From the NCBI GenBank assembly GCA_964575575.1, contig CAZNQQ010000011.1:1-22928 (forward strand): DNA of 22,928 nucleotides. The letters run 5' to 3'. The position numbers and the translations under genes were made by a program. Shown here one piece after another: positions 1 to 7,367 of the stretch. Source of the stretch: UBA2163 sp964575575 (GTDB lineage: Bacteria > Patescibacteriota > Minisyncoccia > Phycocordibacterales > UBA2163). Each line of letters starts with the position of its first letter. The first letter of the stretch is position 1. The notes beneath the pieces were generated by a model. That model was not told the DNA's origin, did not search any database, and was given only the letters and a program-made list of their open reading frames with translations.

Positions 1-1221
1 CTTTTTATCCAGTGCTGGAGCGACTTCAGACACAACACCTTCAAACTTATCTTCTATAATAGCTTTGGCACCTGTGTTTATGTTTCTTTTGTCGTCCTCT
101 GTTATAAATGCTGTCACTTCAAGAGCGTCGCTGTTTGAGACAATAACTGCAGACTCAAAAAGCGATACGAAGTCCCCCTTTTCTATATTGATATCATTTA
201 TAGTTCCAGATATTGGTGACCTTAAGATTGTTTTCTCAAGTCCTACTTGTGCTTGTCTGAGTGTAGCTTCTGCTACAAGTATATCTTCTTCTCTGCCTCC
301 TGCAGAACCTTCTTCTTGTTGTTTCTTTGCTATGTCGTAGTTTGCGATCTTATTATTTAAATTATCTTTTGCAGTAGAAATATCAGAAACTGATGTATCT
401 ATATTTGTTCTAGATGTAAGTACTGCAGTCTTCCATGTATCTATAGTGGTTTGACTTAAATCCTCATTAGAAGTTAGTGAGTTCACAGCAAGTGCAACAT
501 CATCAAGAAAACTTTTCATTTTAGCTAAATTACTTTCTGCATCTTCAAGAAGATTAAACAAATCACTATCAGTGGTTACGTTGTTTAATATATTACTCCA
601 TTCTTGCAATGTACTCTCAAGCACAAAACGTCCAGATTCAATGTCTATTTCAAGCTGAGAGTCTGTTGTAGTAAAAGAGAGCTGTGGATTGTTTCCTTCT
701 GGATTACTTATAAATTGATCTATTTTGTTTCGCACTACATCGTCCACTGTTGCAAATTCGCTCTTTAATGTATTTATAGTTGCTTGTTTCGCTTCTTCCA
801 AAAGATCATCAGCTTGCTGGAGTTTTAATTCAAGTATTGATATTTGTTCTGATCGTGAACCTTGGTGAGTTTTTGCTAGTGCTGCTTCTGCAGAAAGCAC
901 AGATGCACGTTGTGAAGAATTTTCTATTTCAGCAATTATTTTTCCGGCTTGTACTGATTCTCCTACTTCAGCATAAACACCTATTATTTCTCCAGATACT
1001 TCTGTTTTGATAGTTACTTCGTTTTCAGATGTTACTTCTCCTATGAGAGGTAGCGGTGCACTTTGCTCTTGTAAGTCTTGTATAGAGATTAAACTTACTT
1101 CTTTTAAGGCCTCAAAGACGATATTGTCGCTATCTTTATTATTGCGAGATAACAGCGCAAAGCCTGTGATTGCTCCTATAACTACTACGATTATTAGGAT
1201 TATAAGTATTTTCTTTAACAT
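1..1221 (-). CDS. Efflux-type membrane-fusion (HlyD/MacA-like) adaptor, C-terminus cut by window edge
   Basis: I translated this frame by hand; it is open for 407 codons from an ATG at 1221 and leaves the window at base 1. The protein starts with a basic and hydrophobic anchor (MLKKILIILIIVVVIG), then a first half-lipoyl strand region (near SGEIIGVYAEVGESVQAGKII), a long region rich in Ala, Glu and Gln with probable coiled coil, and the second half-lipoyl segment (ILRSPISGTINDINIEKGD). This order is that of HlyD/MacA-type adaptors, which link an inner-membrane exporter to the envelope. It is a paralogue of the adaptor at 8050-9597: both carry the unusual helical insert with IDQFxxNP and an LExxLxxW-like stretch. 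Its exporter partner probably lies to the left of the window. A promoter-like TTTACT-17-TATACT lies just upstream. Family confidence is high; substrate is unknown. Confidence 0.88.
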   Translation of the reverse strand, partial: MLKKILIILIIVVVIGAITGFALLSRNNKDSDNIVFEALKEVSLISIQDLQEQSAPLPLIGEVTSENEVTIKTEVSGEIIGVYAEVGESVQAGKIIAEIENSSQRASVLSAEAALAKTHQGSRSEQISILELKLQQADDLLEEAKQATINTLKSEFATVDDVVRNKIDQFISNPEGNNPQLSFTTTDSQLEIDIESGRFVLESTLQEWSNILNNVTTDSDLFNLLEDAESNLAKMKSFLDDVALAVNSLTSNEDLSQTTIDTWKTAVLTSRTNIDTSVSDISTAKDNLNNKIANYDIAKKQQEEGSAGGREEDILVAEATLRQAQVGLEKTILRSPISGTINDINIEKGDFVSLFESAVIVSNSDALEVTAFITEDDKRNINTGAKAIIEDKFEGVVSEVAPALDKK

Positions 1222-1229
1222 AATCTGGG

Positions 1230-1258
1230 AGTATACCACACTTTAGCCAATAAGTAAA
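1230..1258 (-). promoter_or_regulatory. Putative promoter of the left-edge adaptor gene
   Basis: On the minus strand TTTACT (-35, 4/6) and TATACT (-10, 5/6) are separated by exactly 17 bases, and the -10 ends 8 bases before the ATG, giving a very short leader. The -35 lies within a 10-base perfect palindrome TAAACGTTTA (1255-1264) that could be an operator. A TTGACA just upstream (1265-1270) is too far from the -10 to fit. Confidence 0.5.
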
Positions 1259-1277
1259 CGTTTATGTCAAGCGAAGT

Positions 1278-1303
1278 AAAAGAGTCCATGGAAGGACTCT
1301 TTT
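1278..1303 (-). terminator. Rho-independent terminator
   Basis: A perfect 10-bp inverted repeat AAAAGAGTCC / GGACTCTTTT with a 6-base loop. On the minus strand it ends in four T, and it lies between the 52-aa ORF and the adaptor gene, so it likely ends the small membrane-protein transcript. The plus side has a longer T tract (1301-1310), so it could work both ways, but no plus-strand gene precedes it. Confidence 0.65.
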
Positions 1304-1337
1304 TCTTTTTAAATTCTATATTTTTATATAACACCTA

Positions 1338-1496
1338 CTAATACGTCGCGTTTCGCATATATCTCAAATTATTTTGATAGTTATCGATTTCAAGAGGATG
1401 TTTTTCTTTTTCTTCCTCTTTTTCGACCTTTACAACGTCTGTATCCGGAACTTCTCCTTTGTTTGAATCGCTAACAGAACTAGTTTTTTCCTCCAT
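1338..1496 (-). CDS. Small acidic/charged hypothetical protein (52 aa)
   Basis: An ATG-initiated ORF begins MEEKTSSVSDSNKG, has a Lys/Glu-rich middle (KVEKEEEKEKHP) and ends NNLRYMRNATY. It has no membrane segment and I recognise no domain. Support comes from position: a good promoter (1545-1573) upstream, a purine-rich AGGGGG about 10 bases before the ATG, and a terminator 35 bases after the stop. It is separated by about 100 bases from the DUF456 gene upstream. The length and composition are also compatible with a chance ORF in AT-rich DNA, so confidence is moderate. Confidence 0.45.
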   Translation of the reverse strand: MEEKTSSVSDSNKGEVPDTDVVKVEKEEEKEKHPLEIDNYQNNLRYMRNATY

Positions 1497-1544
1497 AATA
1501 TATGCCCCCTATATAAAATAATATCTGACTATATTTCTATCGTT

Positions 1545-1573
1545 ATTATAATCCCGCTATTTATATTAGTAAA
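1545..1573 (-). promoter_or_regulatory. Putative promoter of the 52-aa ORF
   Basis: The minus strand has TTTACT, a 17-base spacer and a perfect TATAAT. The -10 lies about 49 bases upstream of the ATG at 1496. The same TTTACT -35 hexamer is used by the adaptor promoter at 1230-1258. Confidence 0.5.
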
Positions 1574-1596
1574 ATACAAAACTGTTGATAACTAAA

Positions 1597-2076
1597 TTAT
1601 ACAAAAAATACAAAAGTTATAAATAGCCCAAAGAACACAACAGCAAGGATGGTGTTAAGAAGCATTCCAGATATAGTGCCAACTATTGAGCCGGTTGCAG
1701 CTTTTAATGCCTTTGTTTTGTCTCTACCTAATACATATTCTCCAACAAGCACACCTATAAATAATCCTAAAAACCCACCAAATGGTGGTAAAAGTACGAA
1801 CCCCAAGATTAATCCGAAAAATCCAAAAACCACACCCTTTCTTGATGCGCCACTGTATTTAGCCCCTATTACTCCTGCAAAGTAGTCTATAAGTATAGAA
1901 GCGATAAGTATTCCACCAAATATCCAAAGATTATTTATAGTAAGCATTTCAAATCCATCAATAAAACCAAAAAGAAGCGCCAAGAAAAACATATACGGCA
2001 ATGCCGGCGCCATAGGTACAAGCGTCATAAACATCCCTGGGAATATAAGTAGTGAGAATAGTATTGGTAAAAGCAT
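1597..2076 (-). CDS. DUF456-family integral membrane protein
   Basis: A 159-residue, strongly hydrophobic protein. The glycine-rich block with GAKYSGASRKGVVFG followed by LPPFGGFLGLFIGVLVGEY is the signature repeated in DUF456 proteins, where glycine-zipper-like helices are punctuated by Lys/Ala-Ser. I see about four to five membrane helices: residues 2-20, 28-40, 50-72, 83-112 and 130-158. The family has no established biochemical role. The ATG is one base after the stop of the Kazal-like gene, so the two are co-transcribed and probably translationally coupled. Length matches the family (about 160 aa). The start at 2076 is the only reasonable one. Confidence 0.85.
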   Translation of the reverse strand: MLLPILFSLLIFPGMFMTLVPMAPALPYMFFLALLFGFIDGFEMLTINNLWIFGGILIASILIDYFAGVIGAKYSGASRKGVVFGFFGLILGFVLLPPFGGFLGLFIGVLVGEYVLGRDKTKALKAATGSIVGTISGMLLNTILAVVFFGLFITFVFFV

Positions 2077-2077
2077 A

Positions 2078-2416
2078 TTATTCTACTTTACACTCACCTT
2101 CTGTGTAAGTATCAACAAGTGAATTTTTACACGCAAAGCATGAATTAGAGAAAGTTTCTTTTACAGGAGGGCAAGGTTCTGTGATACATTGTACATCGAT
2201 CTCTGCACAAACTGGTTTGAATATTTCAATACATGCGTCTACATCTCTCTGTTCTGGTTCACAGTAAAAAGTTTGTATATTTTTACTAACTACTGTTGTG
2301 TCTTTTTTTACGTCTTTAACATCAAAAGGTTTCGGGAGAGATTCAGCTCCCTTAAACAAGACCACAGCTAAAAGCCCTAGTATTATTATAAATATAATAA
2401 GTATCGTGTTTTTCAT
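2078..2416 (-). CDS. Membrane-anchored Kazal-like cysteine-rich protein
   Basis: A 112-residue protein with an N-terminal membrane anchor or uncleaved signal (residues 4-21, IIFIIILGLLAVVLF) and an exported C-terminal domain with eight cysteines (positions 52, 62, 70, 77, 82, 93, 96, 109). The pattern FKPVC ... ETFSNSCFAC ... YTEGEC follows that of Kazal-type serine-protease inhibitor domains (PVCG, T/YxNxCxAC, GxC). Eight cysteines rather than six, with CITEPCPP inserted, suggest an extra disulphide. A protease-inhibitor role is known for the eukaryotic family; in this organism it is inference. The gene is coupled to the DUF456 gene, with a 1-base gap. Confidence 0.72.
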   Translation of the reverse strand: MKNTILIIFIIILGLLAVVLFKGAESLPKPFDVKDVKKDTTVVSKNIQTFYCEPEQRDVDACIEIFKPVCAEIDVQCITEPCPPVKETFSNSCFACKNSLVDTYTEGECKVE

Positions 2417-2433
2417 ATCTTACAAGTCTATCA

Positions 2434-2592
2434 CTATATCTGATTTTTGAACAATCCAACTATTCCGATGAATATGAATAATATCGCAATAGCATTTAGA
2501 GCCATGCTCCAATTCTCACTTAGATTTTCAAAAAATATATTGTGTGCAAAGCCTATTGCCACTCCTAATATCGCAATATGAATACTACTCAT
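2434..2592 (-). CDS. Small two-helix membrane protein (52 aa)
   Basis: A hypothetical protein starting MSSIHIAILGVAIGFAHNIF, with two predicted membrane helices (about residues 4-20 and 29-47) and a short polar C-terminus (KNQI). I chose the ATG at 2592; a longer reading would begin with TTG at 2631 inside the end of ackA and adds a polar stretch with no support. It lies 10 bases after the ackA stop codon, so it is probably part of the xfp-ackA transcript, though no Shine-Dalgarno sequence is evident. I recognise no family. Confidence 0.55.
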   Translation of the reverse strand: MSSIHIAILGVAIGFAHNIFFENLSENWSMALNAIAILFIFIGIVGLFKNQI

Positions 2593-2602
2593 GATATTTT
2601 TA

Positions 2603-3640
2603 TTATAATAAATTTTTTGTTCGCAATGCAATCTCTTTTAGTTCATTTATCTTGATAACTTTTACATCACTGATTTGTAGTCCATCCAAGATCATCTCTC
2701 GCACAAAATCAGACCGCTCGCTTATAGTCCCTGAAAACACAAGTAAATCTAAACCACCTAACACTGCTGTGTATGCACCAATATATTTTTTGACATTATA
2801 TACAAATGTATCAAGTGCAAGCTTTGCACCTTCGTCACCACCGTCTTTCAGTTCAAGGAGTTCTTTTACATGTCCTGTTTTACCACTTAGGCCTAAGAGT
2901 CCGCACTTGGTATTTAGATATTCATTAAGTTCGTCTGGGTTCATATTCTTTTCTTTTGCAAGTTGTATGAGAGCGCCTGCACCTATATTGCCTACACGTG
3001 TAGACATAGGTAGTCCTTCAAGAGGTGTCATGCCCATAGATGTATCAAAACTTTTACTGTCTTTGATCGCAGTTACACTTGCCCCACCTCCCAAATGCGC
3101 AACTATTACCTTTTCTGGGATACTGCCATCCTCTTTTTGTATTTCTCTTAAGACAGACTCCATCGCAATACCATGATATCCAAACCTGTAAATATCTAGA
3201 GCTTTAGCATCTTCTTGTGGGATATTGTATACACTAGAGTGTTCGGGCATATTAGAATGAAAAGCACTGTCTGACACTCCGACCATAGGTATACTTGGTA
3301 ATAGTTGTTTTAACTTTTCTATTTCTTTTATTAGAGGAGTCAGATGAAGTGGCGCTTTCTCTTTTGCTTTTTCCAAATTCTCTAAATACTCTTCGTCTAT
3401 TATTCTGTCTTCCTTAAAGTAGCTTCCGGATGCTACAACCCTCAAACCAATACCCGAGACATCTTCTGCGCCAGATTCTTTTATAAAACTCTCACCAGCA
3501 CTTTCAAAATCAACCGGATCCATTTCATCCTTTTCATAATGCTTTGAAAGCTTTTCTCCGCCAGCTGGCGGATCTCCTTCATAGACAGCGTATCGTTTTG
3601 ATGCACTCCCTAAATTTACTACTAAATATTTCTTTTCCAT
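2603..3640 (-). CDS. ackA: Acetate kinase, short divergent form
   Basis: Acetate kinase (acetyl phosphate + ADP to acetate + ATP, cytosolic). Numbering from the ATG at 3640 (345 aa; a TTG two codons upstream is possible): NLGSAS (9-14), Arg67 in RVVASG, catalytic Asp124 in SDSAFH, His156 in RFGYHG, His182 in HLGGGAS, Arg215 in MSTR, Glu308 in SGTISE. These correspond to the known active-site residues, so it should be active. It is shorter than the usual 395-400 aa, and conserved blocks are altered (RVVHGG to RVVASG, GIGEN to TISER), so it is a divergent lineage. Residues 23-28 (DPPAGG) are encoded by a GC-rich palindrome (3557-3572) that looks inserted. The 5' end overlaps xfp by 19 bases, giving a coupled pair in which Xfp supplies the substrate. 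Confidence 0.9.
   Translation of the reverse strand: MEKKYLVVNLGSASKRYAVYEGDPPAGGEKLSKHYEKDEMDPVDFESAGESFIKESGAEDVSGIGLRVVASGSYFKEDRIIDEEYLENLEKAKEKAPLHLTPLIKEIEKLKQLLPSIPMVGVSDSAFHSNMPEHSSVYNIPQEDAKALDIYRFGYHGIAMESVLREIQKEDGSIPEKVIVAHLGGGASVTAIKDSKSFDTSMGMTPLEGLPMSTRVGNIGAGALIQLAKEKNMNPDELNEYLNTKCGLLGLSGKTGHVKELLELKDGGDEGAKLALDTFVYNVKKYIGAYTAVLGGLDLLVFSGTISERSDFVREMILDGLQISDVKVIKINELKEIALRTKNLL
3557..3572. repeat. GC-rich perfect palindrome inside ackA
   Basis: TCCGCCAGCTGGCGGA is a perfect 16-base palindrome in otherwise AT-rich coding DNA. It encodes PPAGG within a loop between the first strands of AckA, where the family normally has a short turn. A near-identical palindrome lies in dus at 13628-13643, read in another frame. 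Confidence 0.8.
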
Positions 3641-5985
3641 TTCCAATTTGTTATTTCAGGCAAGTCTGCCCCATTTTCTTTAATATATACTATGTGTTCG
3701 TCCATCTTCGCTTCGTACTTACTTACAAGAGCTCGCCTCTTGTCTTCGTTTATTATACCCTGCTCAGCCGCTCTATTAAACACATCTATAGCTATGTGGT
3801 ATCTACTAGTTGTATTTCTGATCTGCATATCAAACGGTGTGGTCGTGGAGCCGTTCTCAATATAGCCATGCACATAAAACCTTCTTCTGTGTTTACCATA
3901 GTTAAAGAGTGTCTGCTTTAGCGTTTCTGGGTATCCATGGAAGTTAAATATCACCGGCTTATCTTCTGTAAAATAATCGTCAAAGTTATCAAACGGGACT
4001 TTGCAATCTACGTCGCCCAAGCCTATAGCAGAGAGCGAGAGTATGTTTACAAAACGCGTTTTGATCTCTGGAGCCTCGTCCTTCACTATGTCTATGCCAG
4101 CTAGAGACTCGAGAGTCAGGTAGTCTCCAACTCCAGCGACCACTACGTCTGGATCATCGTCACTTGCAAAATCCCAAACCATAAGCCCTTGTGTGAGTTC
4201 TCGTCTTGCTTGCTCTGGAGTAAGCCAATTAAACTTTGCTTTTTTACCTGCGACTATGATGTTCATCTCGTTCTTAGATGCAAGACATTTGTCTATGACC
4301 ATAAGCGCGCTGTTTGCATCTGGCGGGAAGTAGACATTTACAAAACACCCTTGCTTCTGGAGCATATTGTCTATAAAACCAGGGTTTTGGTGTGAGAAGC
4401 CGTTGTGTTCTTGGCGCCAACCAGATGAGGTAAGTATGTAGTTTAAAGATGCGATATCTGCACGCCACTTTGTCTCTCGAGCGATCTTTAAAAACTTAGC
4501 ATACTGGTCTGCCATACTTGAAACTATCTGCACAAACGCCTCATAAGAAGCAAAGACACAGTGCCTGCCAGTAAGCACGTAGCCTTGCATAAGTCCTTGC
4601 AAGGAGTGTTCGCTTAGCATTTCTATTACTCGTCCATCGGCAGACATGTCTTTGTCCCAAGCTTTTTTGGGCCATACGAATGCCCTAGTGGTCTCCTCAA
4701 ACACATCGAAGAGTTTGTTGGAGTAAGTCTCGTCTGGCGACATAAGTCTGAAATTTCTGTTTTCGCTATTGAGTGCAAACACTTCCTTCAAGTACATACC
4801 GATCTTTTTCATACTACTTGGACATTCGTCTCCACACGCGACCGAGTCCTCGGTAAAACTATCAGCCCGTGGAAGCGCAAGCGGAGTGTATGCATCATCT
4901 CCACCAAACGTATGGCGGTTCAAGCCCATCTTAAAGTCATTGCTTGGTACGATACTTAACAAATCCTCGTCAAAACCATTTTCGTCAAACAATTCATCAA
5001 ACTCATACGACTTAAACCAACCCTCAAGCGCACTTAGATCCACCGCTTCTTCTTTAGCGTCTTTAGCTGGTACTTGGTGTGAGAGGGAGTTGTCTTCTAT
5101 CTTTTCTCCGTGGAGTTCTTTGATACCAGTCCAACCTTTCGGGGTCCGCAGTATAAGCATTGGGAACTTTGGCTTCTTTACCTCTTCGCCACTTCGCGCT
5201 CGCTCTTGTATGTCTTGTATCTTTGCATAACACCATTCGAGCTTCTCGGCCATTTCTTCGTATGGGTCGTCGATACTGTCTGTCACATCTACTATAAATG
5301 GTTCGTATCCGTAACCAGCAAACAAAGAGTTTAGTTCCCTGTCAGACATCCTACCGAAAATAGTCGGCCCAGATATTTTGTAACCATTCAAGTGCAGTAT
5401 CGGAAGTACTGCACCATTTGTAGCTGGATCTATAAATTTATTCAAATGCCAAGCTGCAGCAGTTGGGCCAGTCTCTGCTTCGCCGTCGCCAACTAGGCAC
5501 GCTACTATAAGCTCTGGGTTATCAAGTATTGCACCATATGAAGTAGCAAGAGAATATCCAAGCTCACCGCCCTCCAGTATCACACCTGGTGCTTCTGGAT
5601 TGCTATGACTTGGGAATCCATACGGCCAACTAAAGTTTTTAGAAATATAACCTATACCTTCTTTAGTATGTGTAGCCTCTGGATAATATTTCTCAAGTGA
5701 ACCTTCAAGAAAGAGGTTTGCCTGAAGCGCAGGGAAGCCGTGCCCTGGACCGAGTACAAACATCATATCGATGTTGTGCTTTTTTATTAAGAAATTCAAA
5801 TGCGCATAGACAAAGTTGATCCCAGGGCAAGTACCCCAATGACCCATAAGCCGAGGCTTTATGTCTTCTGGTTTAAGCTTTTCTTTACCTATGTAATTGC
5901 CTTGCAGATAAATTTGCGCAGCAGACAAGAAATTTGTCGCTCGTACATATTTTCTTATCGCTTCTATATCTCCGGTTGGTTTCAT
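3622..5985 (-). CDS. xfp: Xylulose-5-phosphate/fructose-6-phosphate phosphoketolase
   Basis: A thiamine-diphosphate enzyme that splits xylulose 5-phosphate (and often fructose 6-phosphate) with phosphate into acetyl phosphate and an aldose phosphate. At 787 residues it is full length (family about 790-830). Visible signatures: MGHWGTCPG (47-55), GPGHG (79-83), the TPP/Mg motif GDGEAETGP (166-174), LHLNGYKISGPTIFGR (197-212), and late HNGFSHQNPG. The C-terminus keeps the GYIENGSTTTPFDMQIRNTTSRYH stretch typical of the family. It overlaps ackA, so acetyl phosphate made here is converted to ATP by the next gene product: an ATP-yielding bypass suited to an organism with reduced glycolysis. A lysine-rich mini-ORF and hairpin lie in the leader. 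Base composition is richer in GC than its neighbours. Confidence 0.96.
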   Translation of the reverse strand: MKPTGDIEAIRKYVRATNFLSAAQIYLQGNYIGKEKLKPEDIKPRLMGHWGTCPGINFVYAHLNFLIKKHNIDMMFVLGPGHGFPALQANLFLEGSLEKYYPEATHTKEGIGYISKNFSWPYGFPSHSNPEAPGVILEGGELGYSLATSYGAILDNPELIVACLVGDGEAETGPTAAAWHLNKFIDPATNGAVLPILHLNGYKISGPTIFGRMSDRELNSLFAGYGYEPFIVDVTDSIDDPYEEMAEKLEWCYAKIQDIQERARSGEEVKKPKFPMLILRTPKGWTGIKELHGEKIEDNSLSHQVPAKDAKEEAVDLSALEGWFKSYEFDELFDENGFDEDLLSIVPSNDFKMGLNRHTFGGDDAYTPLALPRADSFTEDSVACGDECPSSMKKIGMYLKEVFALNSENRNFRLMSPDETYSNKLFDVFEETTRAFVWPKKAWDKDMSADGRVIEMLSEHSLQGLMQGYVLTGRHCVFASYEAFVQIVSSMADQYAKFLKIARETKWRADIASLNYILTSSGWRQEHNGFSHQNPGFIDNMLQKQGCFVNVYFPPDANSALMVIDKCLASKNEMNIIVAGKKAKFNWLTPEQARRELTQGLMVWDFASDDDPDVVVAGVGDYLTLESLAGIDIVKDEAPEIKTRFVNILSLSAIGLGDVDCKVPFDNFDDYFTEDKPVIFNFHGYPETLKQTLFNYGKHRRRFYVHGYIENGSTTTPFDMQIRNTTSRYHIAIDVFNRAAEQGIINEDKRRALVSKYEAKMDEHIVYIKENGADLPEITNWKWKRNI

Positions 5986-5999
5986 TGATATATTATAAC

Positions 6000-6040
6000 A
6001 AAAACCTAAAGAGTTTTTACTTTCTCTTTCTTAGGTTTTT
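6000..6040 (-). terminator. Hairpin between exporter operon and xfp: terminator or attenuator
   Basis: AAAAACCTAA and TTAGGTTTTT form a 10-bp stem with a 21-base loop; on the minus strand an alternative uses CCTAA-AGAG / CTCTTTAGG followed by TTTTTG. It lies after the macB-like gene and before xfp. Because the 23-aa ORF ends inside it and an extended -10 element lies upstream of that ORF, it may be read in the xfp leader as well. Confidence 0.5.
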
Positions 6041-6077
6041 TCTTTTCCTTTTTTTGTTTGTCTCTTCCTTTTCCCAT
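6006..6077 (-). CDS. Lysine-rich 23-aa mini-ORF in the xfp leader
   Basis: ATG to TAG in the minus strand gives MGKGRDKQKKEKKKPKKEKV plus KTL. Eleven of 23 residues are lysine. It lies 22 bases downstream of an extended -10 sequence and ends 20 bases before the xfp start, with its last codons and stop forming one arm of the hairpin at 6000-6040. No Shine-Dalgarno sequence is visible. It may be a leader peptide, a genuine tiny basic protein or a chance ORF in A-rich DNA. Confidence 0.35.
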   Translation of the reverse strand: MGKGRDKQKKEKKKPKKEKVKTL

Positions 6078-6098
6078 ATAGCTATTTATTATGTCTAA

Positions 6099-6107
6099 AT
6101 TATATCA
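6099..6107 (-). promoter_or_regulatory. Putative extended -10 promoter for xfp-ackA
   Basis: On the minus strand TGATATAAT matches the extended -10 consensus (TGnTATAAT) exactly, with no good -35 (ATGAAT at 17 bases, 3/6). The same TGATATAAT occurs in front of parB. It starts just after the macB-like stop and would give a leader of about 105 bases. Confidence 0.45.
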
Positions 6108-6119
6108 CACTCAAAATCA

Positions 6120-7367
6120 TTATTCATAGCGCAAAGCGTCCATCGGACTTTTCTGTGATGCTTTGCGAGCAGGGTAAATACCAAAGACAAGACCTACAAC
6201 CACAGCAGTGCCAATACCCAAAAATGCAGCATAAAGAGGGAAGCTAACTGAAAGACCAGTTGTGCCAAGGAATTTCGCTATAGCAAATGACGCACCAAAA
6301 GAAAGAATTTCTCCAAATATTACACCGAATGCCCCACCAATAGAGGTCAAAAGCACCGCCTCCATCAAGAACTGCATTAATATATTGTCTTTAGTTGCTC
6401 CAAGTGCCTTTCTAAGTCCCACTTCTTTTGTTCGTTCAGTAACCGAAACCAACATAACATTCATAATACCAATACCACCTACAATAAGAGCGATGGCAAC
6501 AACAAAAGATAAGAAGACAGTGAAAGCACTTACTATATTAGTGATCTGACTCACTGCACCTTGTTGTGTCTGTACAGAGAAATCGTCTTTCTCTGGGTCA
6601 TCAATGTTGTGTAGTTCGCGCAATGTTTGAGTAATCTCAAACATTGCGCGATCCACCAATTCGGGACTTTCTGCTCTTGCTACTATTTGGCTAAAATATT
6701 TTATACCTGTCAGGTATGTCTGCGCTGTAGTATAAGGCACAAGTACTAGCTCATCTACATCAAAGAACACTACTTGTCCTCTTGGAGCATACACTCCTAC
6801 TACTCTGAATTTCCTATTTTTTATTTGTATATTTTTCCCGATCGCACTCTCTTCTCCAAACAACTCTTCTTTTACGCGTGAACCTATTATAGCCACAGAT
6901 GACTTATTTTTTATTTCTCGTTCATCAAAAACTCTTCCATCTGAGATCTCAAGGTCAAGAACATCTGACATGAATTCGGCTGAAAATCCTAAAATCAAGG
7001 GTTTAAATGTCTCGTTGCGATAAGACACACTACCGGGTACAAGGATTTCAGGTGATGCAGAGACAAGACTTGGTACTTTGTCCTTGTTTAAGATCTCTGC
7101 TAGCTCTCTTTCCTTTAGAGAATCCGAAAACAACAACTCAATAAACTCAGTAGGTCCACTCGGTTCTTTACCAGGCCTTATAACAAGTGTGTCTGCTCCA
7201 AGTCCGCTTAACTCCCCTACTATTATCTTTTCTGTGTTACCACCAAGCGAAGAGATAAGTATTATAGCGGTTATACCTATCGTAATACCAAGTATAGTTA
7301 AGAACGAACGAACTTTGTTTGCCTTTAATCCCCATAGAGATGTTTTTAATGTGTCTTTAAAATTCAT
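6120..7367 (-). CDS. MacB/FtsX-type ABC exporter permease
   Basis: A 415-residue permease. It has one membrane helix near the N-terminus (about 20-42, FLTILGITIGITAIILISSL), a large extracytoplasmic MacB core domain (about 45-270), then three helices within the FtsX domain (about 285-410). The motifs RTKEVGLRKALGATK and YPARKASQKSPMDALRYE are classic for the MacB/LolE/YknZ group. Its start overlaps the ATPase stop (ATGA), so both are translated together. With the ATPase and adaptor it forms a tripartite MacAB-like mechanotransmission transporter; the substrate (drug, peptide or lipoprotein) cannot be read from sequence. Calling it MacB rather than a YknYZ-type exporter is a matter of convention. 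Confidence 0.93.
   Translation of the reverse strand: MNFKDTLKTSLWGLKANKVRSFLTILGITIGITAIILISSLGGNTEKIIVGELSGLGADTLVIRPGKEPSGPTEFIELLFSDSLKERELAEILNKDKVPSLVSASPEILVPGSVSYRNETFKPLILGFSAEFMSDVLDLEISDGRVFDEREIKNKSSVAIIGSRVKEELFGEESAIGKNIQIKNRKFRVVGVYAPRGQVVFFDVDELVLVPYTTAQTYLTGIKYFSQIVARAESPELVDRAMFEITQTLRELHNIDDPEKDDFSVQTQQGAVSQITNIVSAFTVFLSFVVAIALIVGGIGIMNVMLVSVTERTKEVGLRKALGATKDNILMQFLMEAVLLTSIGGAFGVIFGEILSFGASFAIAKFLGTTGLSVSFPLYAAFLGIGTAVVVGLVFGIYPARKASQKSPMDALRYE

Noticed and set aside
2593..2631. Longer start (TTG) for the small membrane protein
   Set aside because: It would overlap the ackA end, uses a rare start and has no ribosome site.
2652..3176. 174-aa plus-strand ORF inside ackA
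   Set aside because: It is a shadow of ackA, whose catalytic motifs are clear on the other strand; the product is a low-complexity Ser/Pro-rich sequence.
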